Assembly: GCF_007655485.1 (NCBI RefSeq)
Contig: NZ_VJXQ01000001.1
Coordinates: 106,437-166,455 of the forward strand
Source of the DNA: Halobellus captivus
GTDB lineage: Archaea; Halobacteriota; Halobacteria; Halobacteriales; Haloferacaceae
Direction: 5' to 3'
DNA length: 60,019 nt
Shown here: positions 26,063 to 32,742 of the stretch, piece by piece
Position numbering within the stretch: the first letter of the stretch is position 1
Layout: each line of letters starts with the position of its first letter
The notes under the pieces: generated by a model
What the model was told of the DNA's origin: nothing
Seen by the model: only the letters and a program-made list of their open reading frames with translations
Database searches by the model: none
Made by a program: the position numbers and the translations under genes

Positions 26063-26337
26063 TACGCTTCCTCCTGTTTTGGCCGTACTGCTCGAATCCC
26101 GATCCGCGAGAGGACCGGCTCGATCCACTCGGGCAGTTCGCGATGATCCCAGCGGGCGTACGCGATCTCCTCGTTGATCACGAACTCCCACGTGTCGTTT
26201 GCGTCGACGACGACGCGGCTATCCGGATCATCGAAGACAAACAGCGTGATCGGGCCGACGCCGTCCCCGTCGACGTCGTCGGACTCGATCGTCGTGACGT
26301 GGTCCGCGTTTCGTGGATTTGGTGTTGTTCGGTGCAT
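26062..26337 (-). CDS. Hypothetical protein coupled to DNA methylase
   Basis: 91 residues, acidic, with G-P-I-T-L-F-V-F-D-D-P and V-V-V-D-A-N-D-T-W-E-F-V, and a C-terminal P-E-W-I-E-P-V-L-S-R-I. It has the look of a small beta-rich cytoplasmic protein but I do not recognise a family. Its TAA overlaps the methylase ATG by one base, so the pair is translated together. GC-rich codon use matches the methylase. Confidence 0.6.
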   Translation of the reverse strand: MHRTTPNPRNADHVTTIESDDVDGDGVGPITLFVFDDPDSRVVVDANDTWEFVINEEIAYARWDHRELPEWIEPVLSRIGIRAVRPKQEEA

Positions 26338-26382
26338 CCACGTGATCCGAGAAGGGGTATCTAAAAAGTGAAACCGGGCGTC

Positions 26383-26534
26383 ATATCGGAAACGGAATGC
26401 AAACGTCTATTTGGGCGTTCTAAGTAGTTCGAGACGTTTGTAAACGGCAAAATATCGGAAATATCGGAAGTGCCGCAGTGATGCGATTACCGGAATATCG
26501 GAAACATCATTTTCAGACCTGCATCAAGTGATGC
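26383..26534. repeat. Iteron-like ATATCGGAA repeats with inverted repeats
   Basis: ATATCGGAA occurs four times in the same orientation (26383, 26452, 26461, 26495), the middle two directly adjacent. A 9-bp inverted repeat CAAACGTCT/AGACGTTTG (26400-26408, 26432-26440) and a palindrome GCATCA-AG-TGATGC (26521-26534) are interleaved. The region is AT-rich, non-coding (26338-26586) and close to orc1. Short direct repeats beside a replication gene are typical of plasmid origins or initiator-binding control sites. Confidence 0.6.
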
Positions 26535-26586
26535 ATCCGGTAAAACACGACTGTGCATCAAAAATACTAGAAATGTTATGTGTGTA

Positions 26587-27147
26587 TTAAGAGCGGTCAT
26601 ATTTTCCAAGTACGTAGCCGATAATCAATAATAACAATCCAGGAAGGAGCAGACATTGAGGCGAAAGGTTGAGAGCTTGTAATCCAGCCAGAGTTTGACC
26701 AAGTGCTCCTATGGCTAAAACTACTGTAAGTAATATAATGGAACTATTGTTCTGAAGTTCCTTCTCTTTTATTTCCCGTTCATAAGCCACATCAAACCCT
26801 TTCGAGGTAAGTTTAAAATATCCGCTACTATCTTCCTCGATAAGGTCGTGTCCCTCAAGGAATGACAAGGCTGACTTTACTTGCGATTTATTGAGATTCG
26901 TCCGCTCTACTAGTGGATGATCTGAGTCTATAACTGGTGGATCTCCTCGTCCAAAATTTTCCCATTTTGACTCTTTAGAGTATAAAAAGAGTAGAAGGTC
27001 TGCCCAATACTGCTGTTCAATTTGTCTTCCAGGGAGTTGCATTTTCAACATATAATCTACACATCCAGGTGGTTTGAACAATGTTGTGACTCTACTGAGC
27101 GATTCTCCCCACCAATCAGGGCTCACTAAACCGATACGCCCTCCCAC
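26587..27147 (-). CDS. Membrane-anchored winged-helix-like protein
   Basis: Up to 186 residues. The middle (H-P-L-V-E-R-T-N-L-N-K-S-Q-V-K-S-A-L-S-F-L-E-G-H-D-L-I) resembles a winged helix, and two hydrophobic helices close the C-terminus (L-L-T-V-V-L-A-I-G-A-L and L-L-L-P-G-L-L-L-L-I-I-G-Y). The start is uncertain: 27147 overlaps orc1 by 32 bases, and an internal ATG at 27051 would also keep the domain. AT-rich codon use sets it apart from orc1. It is downstream of orc1 and next to the iteron-like repeats, so a role in copy control or regulation is possible. Family not recognised. Confidence 0.55.
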   Translation of the reverse strand: MGGRIGLVSPDWWGESLSRVTTLFKPPGCVDYMLKMQLPGRQIEQQYWADLLLFLYSKESKWENFGRGDPPVIDSDHPLVERTNLNKSQVKSALSFLEGHDLIEEDSSGYFKLTSKGFDVAYEREIKEKELQNNSSIILLTVVLAIGALGQTLAGLQALNLSPQCLLLPGLLLLIIGYVLGKYDRS

Positions 27148-28120
27148 GGCCAGATCCCGATGACTCGACCAACTTGTAGTGCTCTAGCGACTGGAGGTAT
27201 TTCCGACGAGTTGATCTCACCCTCGGATCCGCAACGCGATCCTCGTATCGAGCGTGCAACGTCGACGCGTCGATCTCACTCGCGTCCTTGATGATCTCGT
27301 AGAGGTGTCGTTGATGCGTCCCGAGTGTGTCGACGTGGCGCTCGTGGATCTCCTCGCGGGCGTCCTCACGAATCGGGACGACGTGCTGAACAGTCAGCTT
27401 CTCGTCTCCCTTCTCGACGGCCTCACGGACCGCACGTCTGAGCAGCGTGATCGCGTGGCGGGCGTCCCCGGCGGCGACATCGGCGATGTACTCGACGGCC
27501 TCCTCGTCGACGACGCCCGACGCGAGTCCCGTGTTGATCCGACTCCAGAGAATTTCGACGAGCTCCTCGTGTTGGTACTTCGAGAGTGAGACCGTCGCCG
27601 CGCCGCGGATCCGAGACGCGACGCGGGAGTCCAGGTCTGCAAAGAAATCGTCGTCGTCGACGCAGATTAGGATCAGCGTGAGGTTCGGGATCTCCCAGAG
27701 CGCTTGGATCGTTTGGTCGTCATCGAGGACGTCGACCTCATCGACGATCGCGATGAAATGGTCGTCGAGATGGCGGAGGCGATCGAACATTACACCCGTC
27801 GGCGTCCCCTTCGCCCGGAGATCGTTACCGCGGCCAGCATCGCGTACAAGTGAGAAGACGACCGACGACATCGAGGTTTCGGAGATCGCGTTCACGTACC
27901 CCCAGCGGATCCCGAGGACCTCTTGTTCGAGCTGGCGAACGATGTACTTCGCGATCGTCGTCTTCCCGGCTCCAGAGGGGCCAGTGATAAGAATCGCTTC
28001 CGCGCCGAGACCGTGTACAATCGGCTTCAACTCGCCGGAGAGATGTTGTAGTGAGCCTTCGCGATGCTTGAGTTCTTGGGGGACCCAGTCCTCCCTTAGG
28101 ACGCGGGCGTTTTGAATCAC
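27116..28120 (-). CDS. orc1: Orc1/Cdc6-family replication initiator
   Basis: 334 residues, shorter than chromosomal copies and typical of plasmid or viral paralogues. The AAA+ ATPase has Walker A G-P-S-G-A-G-K-T (residues 47-54) and Walker B I-A-I-V-D-E-V-D (123-130), followed by R-I-R-G-A-A-T-V-S-L and G-D-A-R-H-A-I-T-L-L. The C-terminal ~90 residues form the winged-helix DNA-binding domain. It should recognise the element's origin and load the host helicase, suggesting the element can replicate as a circle when excised. Upstream (28121-28249) is an AT-rich gap. Confidence 0.93.
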   Translation of the reverse strand: MIQNARVLREDWVPQELKHREGSLQHLSGELKPIVHGLGAEAILITGPSGAGKTTIAKYIVRQLEQEVLGIRWGYVNAISETSMSSVVFSLVRDAGRGNDLRAKGTPTGVMFDRLRHLDDHFIAIVDEVDVLDDDQTIQALWEIPNLTLILICVDDDDFFADLDSRVASRIRGAATVSLSKYQHEELVEILWSRINTGLASGVVDEEAVEYIADVAAGDARHAITLLRRAVREAVEKGDEKLTVQHVVPIREDAREEIHERHVDTLGTHQRHLYEIIKDASEIDASTLHARYEDRVADPRVRSTRRKYLQSLEHYKLVESSGSGRGRAYRFSEP

Positions 28121-28249
28121 GGCTCGGTGTTCTCGATTCGGTGACTAGTAAGCGAGCCGTCCGGAGTGGAAGTAGTTAGAGATTAATTGGTGTGAGTCAT
28201 TAAATCAACCCGGAAAACATTTATTAATTAATATGATGATAATTGATTG
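28121..28249. other. AT-rich gap upstream of orc1, candidate origin
   Basis: Non-coding stretch between the divergent orc1 and a small zinc-ribbon gene. Its right half is strongly AT-rich, with ATTAATTAAT and several short A/T runs. GTGGAAGTAG (28166-28175) recurs in the same orientation at 28492-28501 and loosely recalls the TGGAAA core of haloarchaeal origin boxes. Location beside an initiator gene is the main argument for an origin. Confidence 0.4.
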
Positions 28250-28414
28250 ATGGCATCACAATACCGCCGTCGAAACGGAAAAGACACGTGGCATTGGTGT
28301 TCTAATTGCAGCAATTACCCTCGTTCGGGTTACGAAACCAGTGGATCGAAGCCGACCTCAGGAGAATTATGCAATCAGTGTCTATCTAAGGAGGACGCCA
28401 ACAACTGCAGATAA
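28250..28414 (+). CDS. Small zinc-ribbon protein
   Basis: 54 residues, too short for most gene callers. It reads W-H-W-C-S-N-C-S-N-Y-P near residue 16 and G-E-L-C-N-Q-C near 41, two CxxC knuckles 20 residues apart, the pattern of the very small zinc-finger proteins widespread in haloarchaea. Start ATG 28250 lies in an AT-rich promoter-like setting. A regulatory or protein-binding role is likely. Confidence 0.65.
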   Translation: MASQYRRRNGKDTWHWCSNCSNYPRSGYETSGSKPTSGELCNQCLSKEDANNCR

Positions 28415-28577
28415 GACGCAATTTGAGGATACAGGCGGTTCAAATCACGTCTCGGGATATTTAGCTACTTTCTGATATCCGACATTTCGGTGTGGAAGTA
28501 GGCAGTGGATACTGAGCTGGTAGATAACCCATAACTTTATTACTAATAAGACGGAATCGCTTAAGCGGTTACAAGAA

Positions 28578-29126
28578 ATGGTTGACGAAGATACCGAGGG
28601 AACTTCTCTCCTCGATCTCGGATCAGACTCCGTTAGTCGTGAAGATTTGGATGACACTCGGCAGAAGGACCCCGACGCCTTCACCGACAAATACCGTGAG
28701 AGTGTCGCCCTCGATCAAGTAAGAGGTGCTGTCCGGCAGTACGGGGAAGACGGAATTAGCGTCTCAATGATCGCGGATCTCCTCGAAATGTCGAACGAAA
28801 CCGTTCGGAAGCATCTCGAGACCCTGTGTAGTCTTCGCGAGGTGTACAAGCAAAAAAAGAACAAGCAGATGTACTTGTACTATCCAAACGGAAAGCCGCT
28901 CCACGGACTCGGGACCCGTCGAATCGAATCTGACGATGGGGATACGATCATAGAAATGCAACTGGCTCAGGGGCGGAGAGAACAGTTATTCGTGCACGTT
29001 ACTGAAAAGCGGTTCTCGCTGCTTGAAGGAGAGCGAACAGAGGGAGCTGTGATGTTCCCGCTGAACAAGCTTGACGAGTTCTTCGCAGAGCTCGACGACC
29101 TTGCTGATGAGGTAGACCAAGAATGA
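28578..29126 (+). CDS. Winged-helix protein of an unrecognised two-gene module
   Basis: 182 residues. Residues of roughly 43-105 form a helix-turn-helix with wing (V-R-G-A-V-R-Q-Y-G, I-S-V-S-M-I-A-D-L-L-E-M-S-N-E-T-V-R-K-H-L-E-T-L, then Y-L-Y-Y-P-N-G-K). The remaining ~75 residues look like a separate beta-rich domain (M-Q-L-A-Q-G-R-R-E-Q-L-F-V-H-V). It overlaps the next gene by ATGA, so they are translated together. A palindrome CGCTTAAGCG (28558-28567) just before the start could be an operator. GC is lower than the element's structural genes. Family not recognised beyond the fold. Confidence 0.65.
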   Translation: MVDEDTEGTSLLDLGSDSVSREDLDDTRQKDPDAFTDKYRESVALDQVRGAVRQYGEDGISVSMIADLLEMSNETVRKHLETLCSLREVYKQKKNKQMYLYYPNGKPLHGLGTRRIESDDGDTIIEMQLAQGRREQLFVHVTEKRFSLLEGERTEGAVMFPLNKLDEFFAELDDLADEVDQE

Positions 29127-30526
29127 GCGTTGCCAAACCATTCCTGACACACGACTCGGACGGACTCGAACAGTACCGTATCAGCACTGTTGACGATATC
29201 AAAGCACCAGCGTTCTCACCCGAGATCAAAGGAGCCGAGGATCTTCACGTGGTGCTTCAGAATCTGGGAGCTCTCGATGATAACACCCCCATTACGGTTC
29301 CCGGCTACACCTGGGAATCTCTCTGGACTAAGAACGAGTTTTCCCGTTACGATATCGAGATCCGTAACCTCCACGACCACCCGTTCGTTTACTACGAACC
29401 TCCGGAGCTGTTCCGGTACAAAATGCCGGGGGTTCTGAAGACGTATGCACTTCGTCGGAGCCGAGGGAAGGTGCGGAAGTTCAATAAGAAGCTTCGCTCA
29501 GGGGATGTTGATGGTGCAATAGAGGTTCTCCCAGAGTTCTTCCAGCCGTTTATGGAACTTCAGCGCGAGAGTCTTCTCGGCTCAGAAGACGAGGCGGTAC
29601 CTCCTCGCTTGGAAGATACCGACGGAAAACTCGTGGATGGCTGGCGGGACTCACGAGCGGACAACGGCTACGAAGACTACTTCCGTCAGATCGTCGAGGA
29701 CGCCTCCTCGACGCGAAACGCCCACGTTGTTCCCCCGGTCCCTGCGGTCCTGGGAAGTAGTGATCGATATGTACTCCAGCGGATGCACGGCAGTAACGTG
29801 GCGATGTCCGCGATGTGTGATGCCGCAAACAAAGGATTTGGAAATCCAGTCTACCCCTATTACCACGTCTACGTGGACTATGGGGTATTGAAATCGAATA
29901 GCAGGAACGACGGAAAAATCATCGACAAGATCGAGAAGGGGCTCGACAACCACAGATTCGCAGGTGTCGCACTGACCTTCTCGGGGTACGAGAAGGTTTG
30001 GGACAATCAGCTCGGAATACGGCTGAGTAAGTTCGTCCAAGACGTGAGTGACATCGCTCGGGCACGGAATACTCCGCTAATCTTGCCCCGGTCAGGCTGG
30101 TACGGACTGCACCTATCCGACAAAGGGGCTCACGGGTTCTCGTCTCTCTTCAACGGCAAAGAGAGATATACACGCCGAAGCGGAGGTATGCCGAAGGACA
30201 GCCCTGGACTGAAGTACGGCAAGACACCTCTGTACGGAGAAGCGGTCGAAATTGACCTCCACGACTTGGATACCTATCTCCGGAATAACCAGGGACAGGT
30301 GACTAAGATCTCTGGTCTACCGAGTCAACCTCATAAGCATAATACTGCAGCATCAGGCGTCAAAGACCGATTCGGGAAGGCTCGTGACTTCAGGATCAAG
30401 TTCTCGAAACCCCGTCGGTTGATCCACGCAGAAGAATGCCGTGAGGTACGAGAGAGTCTTCGGGGCGGTCAGCGGGATCCCGCTCGACGCTATCTTGAGC
30501 GAAGCGAACACCCGGATCTCTCGTAA
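29123..30526 (+). CDS. Large protein of an unrecognised two-gene module
   Basis: 467 residues, cytoplasmic, without signal peptide or membrane helix. I recognise no family. The central part (about 190-345) shows alternating predicted strands and helices (H-V-V-P-P-V-P-A-V-L-G, F-A-G-V-A-L-T-F-S-G-Y, P-L-I-L-P-R-S-G-W-Y-G-L-H-L-S-D-K-G-A-H-G-F-S-S-L), compatible with a TIM-barrel-like enzyme core with invariant-looking H, K and G residues. The C-terminus is very basic and polar. The ATGA overlap with the winged-helix gene implies a joint function, for example a regulated or DNA-targeted enzyme in defence or superinfection exclusion; this is speculation from context. Confidence 0.6.
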   Translation: MSVAKPFLTHDSDGLEQYRISTVDDIKAPAFSPEIKGAEDLHVVLQNLGALDDNTPITVPGYTWESLWTKNEFSRYDIEIRNLHDHPFVYYEPPELFRYKMPGVLKTYALRRSRGKVRKFNKKLRSGDVDGAIEVLPEFFQPFMELQRESLLGSEDEAVPPRLEDTDGKLVDGWRDSRADNGYEDYFRQIVEDASSTRNAHVVPPVPAVLGSSDRYVLQRMHGSNVAMSAMCDAANKGFGNPVYPYYHVYVDYGVLKSNSRNDGKIIDKIEKGLDNHRFAGVALTFSGYEKVWDNQLGIRLSKFVQDVSDIARARNTPLILPRSGWYGLHLSDKGAHGFSSLFNGKERYTRRSGGMPKDSPGLKYGKTPLYGEAVEIDLHDLDTYLRNNQGQVTKISGLPSQPHKHNTAASGVKDRFGKARDFRIKFSKPRRLIHAEECREVRESLRGGQRDPARRYLERSEHPDLS

Positions 30527-30560
30527 GCGATAAATCCGATTTGAGTTCGAACCTTCTGCT

Positions 30561-30650
30561 CTCACTGTTCCCGACCCACACCTTCGTCTCCACCTCTACG
30601 GAGAAATCCCGCGCGTTGAGGGTCTCCGCGATCTCCGACGACGTGAGCGA
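30561..30650 (-). pseudogene. 3' fragment duplicate of the 31752-32033 gene
   Basis: Read on the minus strand, this segment encodes S-L-T-S-S-E-I-A-E-T-L-N-A-R-D ... V-E-T-K-V-W-V-G, which aligns with the C-terminus of the intact gene about 1.2 kb to the right (S-L-T-A-S-E-I-S-D-I-L-D-A-R-E ... H-E-S-R-V-L-I-G). No start or N-terminal half remains. The two copies flank the lipoprotein gene in the same orientation. Confidence 0.6.
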
Positions 30651-30730
30651 TAGTACAGTCGTTCTTGAAAGGCGGAGAATCCTTACTCTATTGCCAAGTC
30701 TTTTGCATTCTAAAAAATAGTATTCTCAGT

Positions 30731-31774
30731 ATGACTTTCCGGCGTGATTTGTTGATGGGGGTAGGGGCTATTCTTTCTCTGGCGGGGTGCGCTGAACCTC
30801 AAGAATCGGACTCGACAACTACTACAACTCAAACACAAACAGAGACCACCACTCAAACAACCGACGAGCCAACCGAGTCGGCAACATCGAAGGCTACAGA
30901 GACTGAGACTGAAACCGAAGTTTCGACTCCTGATCCACGCGTAACAGCTCTCGATAGCATTGAACAGAAGATCGTTGCTGAACTTACGGATTTCTCGATC
31001 AATGCAGAAATCGACACGAGGTCGTTAGGGGCCACTGTTCAAGATGCCGGGAATAACGACCGTCTGTATGAAGCTCGCTCTGAACGGGGGGATATCGATA
31101 CCGATGATCTGACGAGCGATCAGCAGGAGCGTTATTCTCGCCTAGAGAGCGCCTACTGGTTTGTGTGGTGGCTCGAGCTCTTGCATAATGACGCGGCGGT
31201 GATTATCGACGCCGTGCCGAACTCGTGGGACAATGAAAGAGGATCCTCAGGAACGGGTTTGCCCGTCGATCCATTACGAGAGACACTCTCTACAGCGTCT
31301 GGCCGTCTAGAGGATTTGAAAGAGGACTCAAGTAAAGAAGGACTCGCTGAGTTGGAGGGGTATGGGATCGAAGACTACGATGCGGTTGTAAGCCGGTACG
31401 AGCAGGTGATCGACCAGGGCGAACTGCTGATTGAACAGATCCGTTTGCATCAAGAGGCCAATGGGATCTGGCAAAAGGAAGAATACGAAAAAGCGGAGGA
31501 AAAGTACCGGAGCAACGCTGAGTCGTATGCTGGTATGGATTGGTTGAACGAGTACCAATCAACCATCGATGAGATGATCTGCTACGCTGAAACGATGGTT
31601 GAACGCTCACAAGCATTCTACCGAGCACAGAGCCTCGAGGAGGCCGGTGAAACAGAAAGCGCAGAGGTTGAACGGGAGCTCGCTCCTAATCCCGAAGAGG
31701 AGTGTAGTTTTGGAGACGAAGAGCAAACTGAGACGCCCCAAGATCAGATTCTCAATCCGTTTCGGTCCCGATGA
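30731..31774 (+). CDS. Secreted lipoprotein with threonine-rich linker
   Basis: 347 residues. The N-terminus M-T-F-R-R-D-L-L-M-G-V-G-A-I-L-S-L-A-G-C is a Tat-type lipoprotein signal with lipobox L-A-G-C. A T/E/Q/S-rich spacer (about residues 25-80) follows, typical of cell-wall-spanning linkers in haloarchaeal lipoproteins. The remaining ~250 residues are helical and charged with no known enzyme motif. The start at 30731 places the signal correctly; the open frame begins at 30665. It converges on, and overlaps by 23 bases, the minus-strand gene ending at 31752. Function unknown; a surface or exclusion role is conceivable. Confidence 0.75.
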   Translation: MTFRRDLLMGVGAILSLAGCAEPQESDSTTTTTQTQTETTTQTTDEPTESATSKATETETETEVSTPDPRVTALDSIEQKIVAELTDFSINAEIDTRSLGATVQDAGNNDRLYEARSERGDIDTDDLTSDQQERYSRLESAYWFVWWLELLHNDAAVIIDAVPNSWDNERGSSGTGLPVDPLRETLSTASGRLEDLKEDSSKEGLAELEGYGIEDYDAVVSRYEQVIDQGELLIEQIRLHQEANGIWQKEEYEKAEEKYRSNAESYAGMDWLNEYQSTIDEMICYAETMVERSQAFYRAQSLEEAGETESAEVERELAPNPEEECSFGDEEQTETPQDQILNPFRSR

Positions 31775-32033
31775 GAACACGCGATTCGTGTGTAACGGGC
31801 AGCTCCCGAGCATCGAGGATATCTGAGATCTCCGATGCCGTGAGCGAGCCTCGCTCGTCAGCCGTCCGAAGTAATTCCTCGATCTTCCCGGTTCCGTAGG
31901 CCGCGACGTCGCCGCGCATCCGACAGTAGTACCGGGCGGCGTCGTCGAGCGCCTTCGACTTGGCGGACTGATCGGTCGCTTCGAGAAGATTCTCCCACAA
32001 CCGTTGCCGTTCGTCGGTCGCTTCGATCCTCAT
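31752..32033 (-). CDS. Small helical protein, possible DUF7692-like
   Basis: 93 residues starting M-R-I-E-A-T-D-E-R. Charged and helical, with A-K-S-K-A-L-D-D-A-A-R-Y-Y near residue 30, resembling small haloarchaeal proteins of the DUF7692 type that accompany mobile elements; the assignment is from memory. A TATA box lies at 32100-32107. A partial second copy of its 3' end lies at 30561-30650. Function unknown. Confidence 0.6.
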   Translation of the reverse strand: MRIEATDERQRLWENLLEATDQSAKSKALDDAARYYCRMRGDVAAYGTGKIEELLRTADERGSLTASEISDILDARELPVTHESRVLIGTETD

Positions 32034-32099
32034 TTCTTGCACAACCCCCTCGAATCGGCGTCGATTTCGACCGAGCGAACAGAGCCGAATACACGTGCG

Positions 32100-32107
32100 C
32101 TTATATA
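32100..32107 (-). promoter_or_regulatory. TATA box for the gene at 31752-32033
   Basis: TATATAAG on the minus strand, preceded by a G-rich BRE-like stretch. It predicts a start site near 32075 and a 5' leader of about 40 bases. Confidence 0.5.
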
Positions 32108-32271
32108 CCCCCGACGTGTCCGCCGTTCGACGTCGCCACGATCACGCCGAAGGCCGACCGCTTTCGCACAAGTTTCGAGGAGTCCCTTGTGCAATTCGAG
32201 GGATCGTGTTTTCTCTACGTGTGACTGCGAGGGTGCGCGCCGAGGTCGGGCCTCCGAGGTGTTCACGAGCA

Positions 32272-32553
32272 TCAGTCCGCGGTCTCCGGTCGGATTCCCT
32301 CGTTGAACAGACGCTGGGCGGCGAGCCGCTCGACGATCTCGGAGTTTTGGAGCTCGGGGAGATCGCCCTCGTCGGTGATCCGGACCGAGTACGTTCGTCG
32401 ACCGAGCCGCTCGACGCTCACTTGAACATCGGGGATTTCGCCGTCCTCGAGGACGTCGTCCTGTTTCAGGAACGACTTCGGGATCGTGACGAGACCGGAA
32501 CCGCTGTCTTTTCTGAGTTTCTGCATAGCCGTCGGCTGACGACCTCCTGTCAT
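32272..32553 (-). CDS. AbrB/SpoVT-like DNA-binding protein
   Basis: 93 residues, or 84 from the internal ATG 32526. The motif S-G-S-G-L-V-T-I-P-K-S-F-L near residue 18 is the swapped-hairpin AbrB/MazE signature, followed by D-V-Q-V-S-V-E-R-L-G and S-V-R-I-T-D-E-G. Such proteins bind DNA as dimers, as regulators or antitoxins; no toxin is adjacent. It is divergent from the membrane-particle operon, so it is a candidate regulator of that operon acting at the inverted repeat 32633-32663. Confidence 0.75.
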   Translation of the reverse strand: MTGGRQPTAMQKLRKDSGSGLVTIPKSFLKQDDVLEDGEIPDVQVSVERLGRRTYSVRITDEGDLPELQNSEIVERLAAQRLFNEGIRPETAD

Positions 32554-32632
32554 AAAACTACCTCCCGGCCAGTGTTCGCGGAGTGAGACACCCGTTTAGG
32601 CTGAATATCATAGGGAGGGGTCGTCACGCCCG

Positions 32633-32663
32633 CTCTATCGGTCGAAGGATTCGACCGATAGAG
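32633..32663. promoter_or_regulatory. Perfect 13-bp inverted repeat before the surface-protein operon
   Basis: CTCTATCGGTCGA and TCGACCGATAGAG (32633-32645, 32651-32663) are exact reverse complements around a 5-base centre. The site lies between the AbrB-like gene and the first gene of the membrane-particle operon. It fits a dimeric repressor operator, or an mRNA hairpin if transcription starts upstream. Confidence 0.65.
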
Positions 32664-32667
32664 AACT

Positions 32668-32742
32668 ATGCACGGGACCAGACGGGGTGAGCCCCTGACC
32701 GAGACCGACCGAGGCGAACAGACAGACGCGGGGCGGCCGTGA
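32668..32742 (+). CDS. Possible 24-codon leader peptide
   Basis: A short open frame (M-H-G-T-R-R-G-E-P-L ...) begins five bases after the 13-bp inverted repeat. Its TGA (32740-32742) overlaps the GTG at 32739 that opens the spike-like gene. The arrangement could couple translation of the large gene to the leader. Evidence is positional only; the peptide has no recognisable sequence. Confidence 0.25.
   Translation: MHGTRRGEPLTETDRGEQTDAGRP

Noticed and set aside
32030-32272. 80-codon minus-strand frame between the AbrB-like and DUF7692-like genes
   Set aside because: It covers a TATA box and BRE-like sequence for the downstream gene and has no conserved pattern; treated as promoter region.
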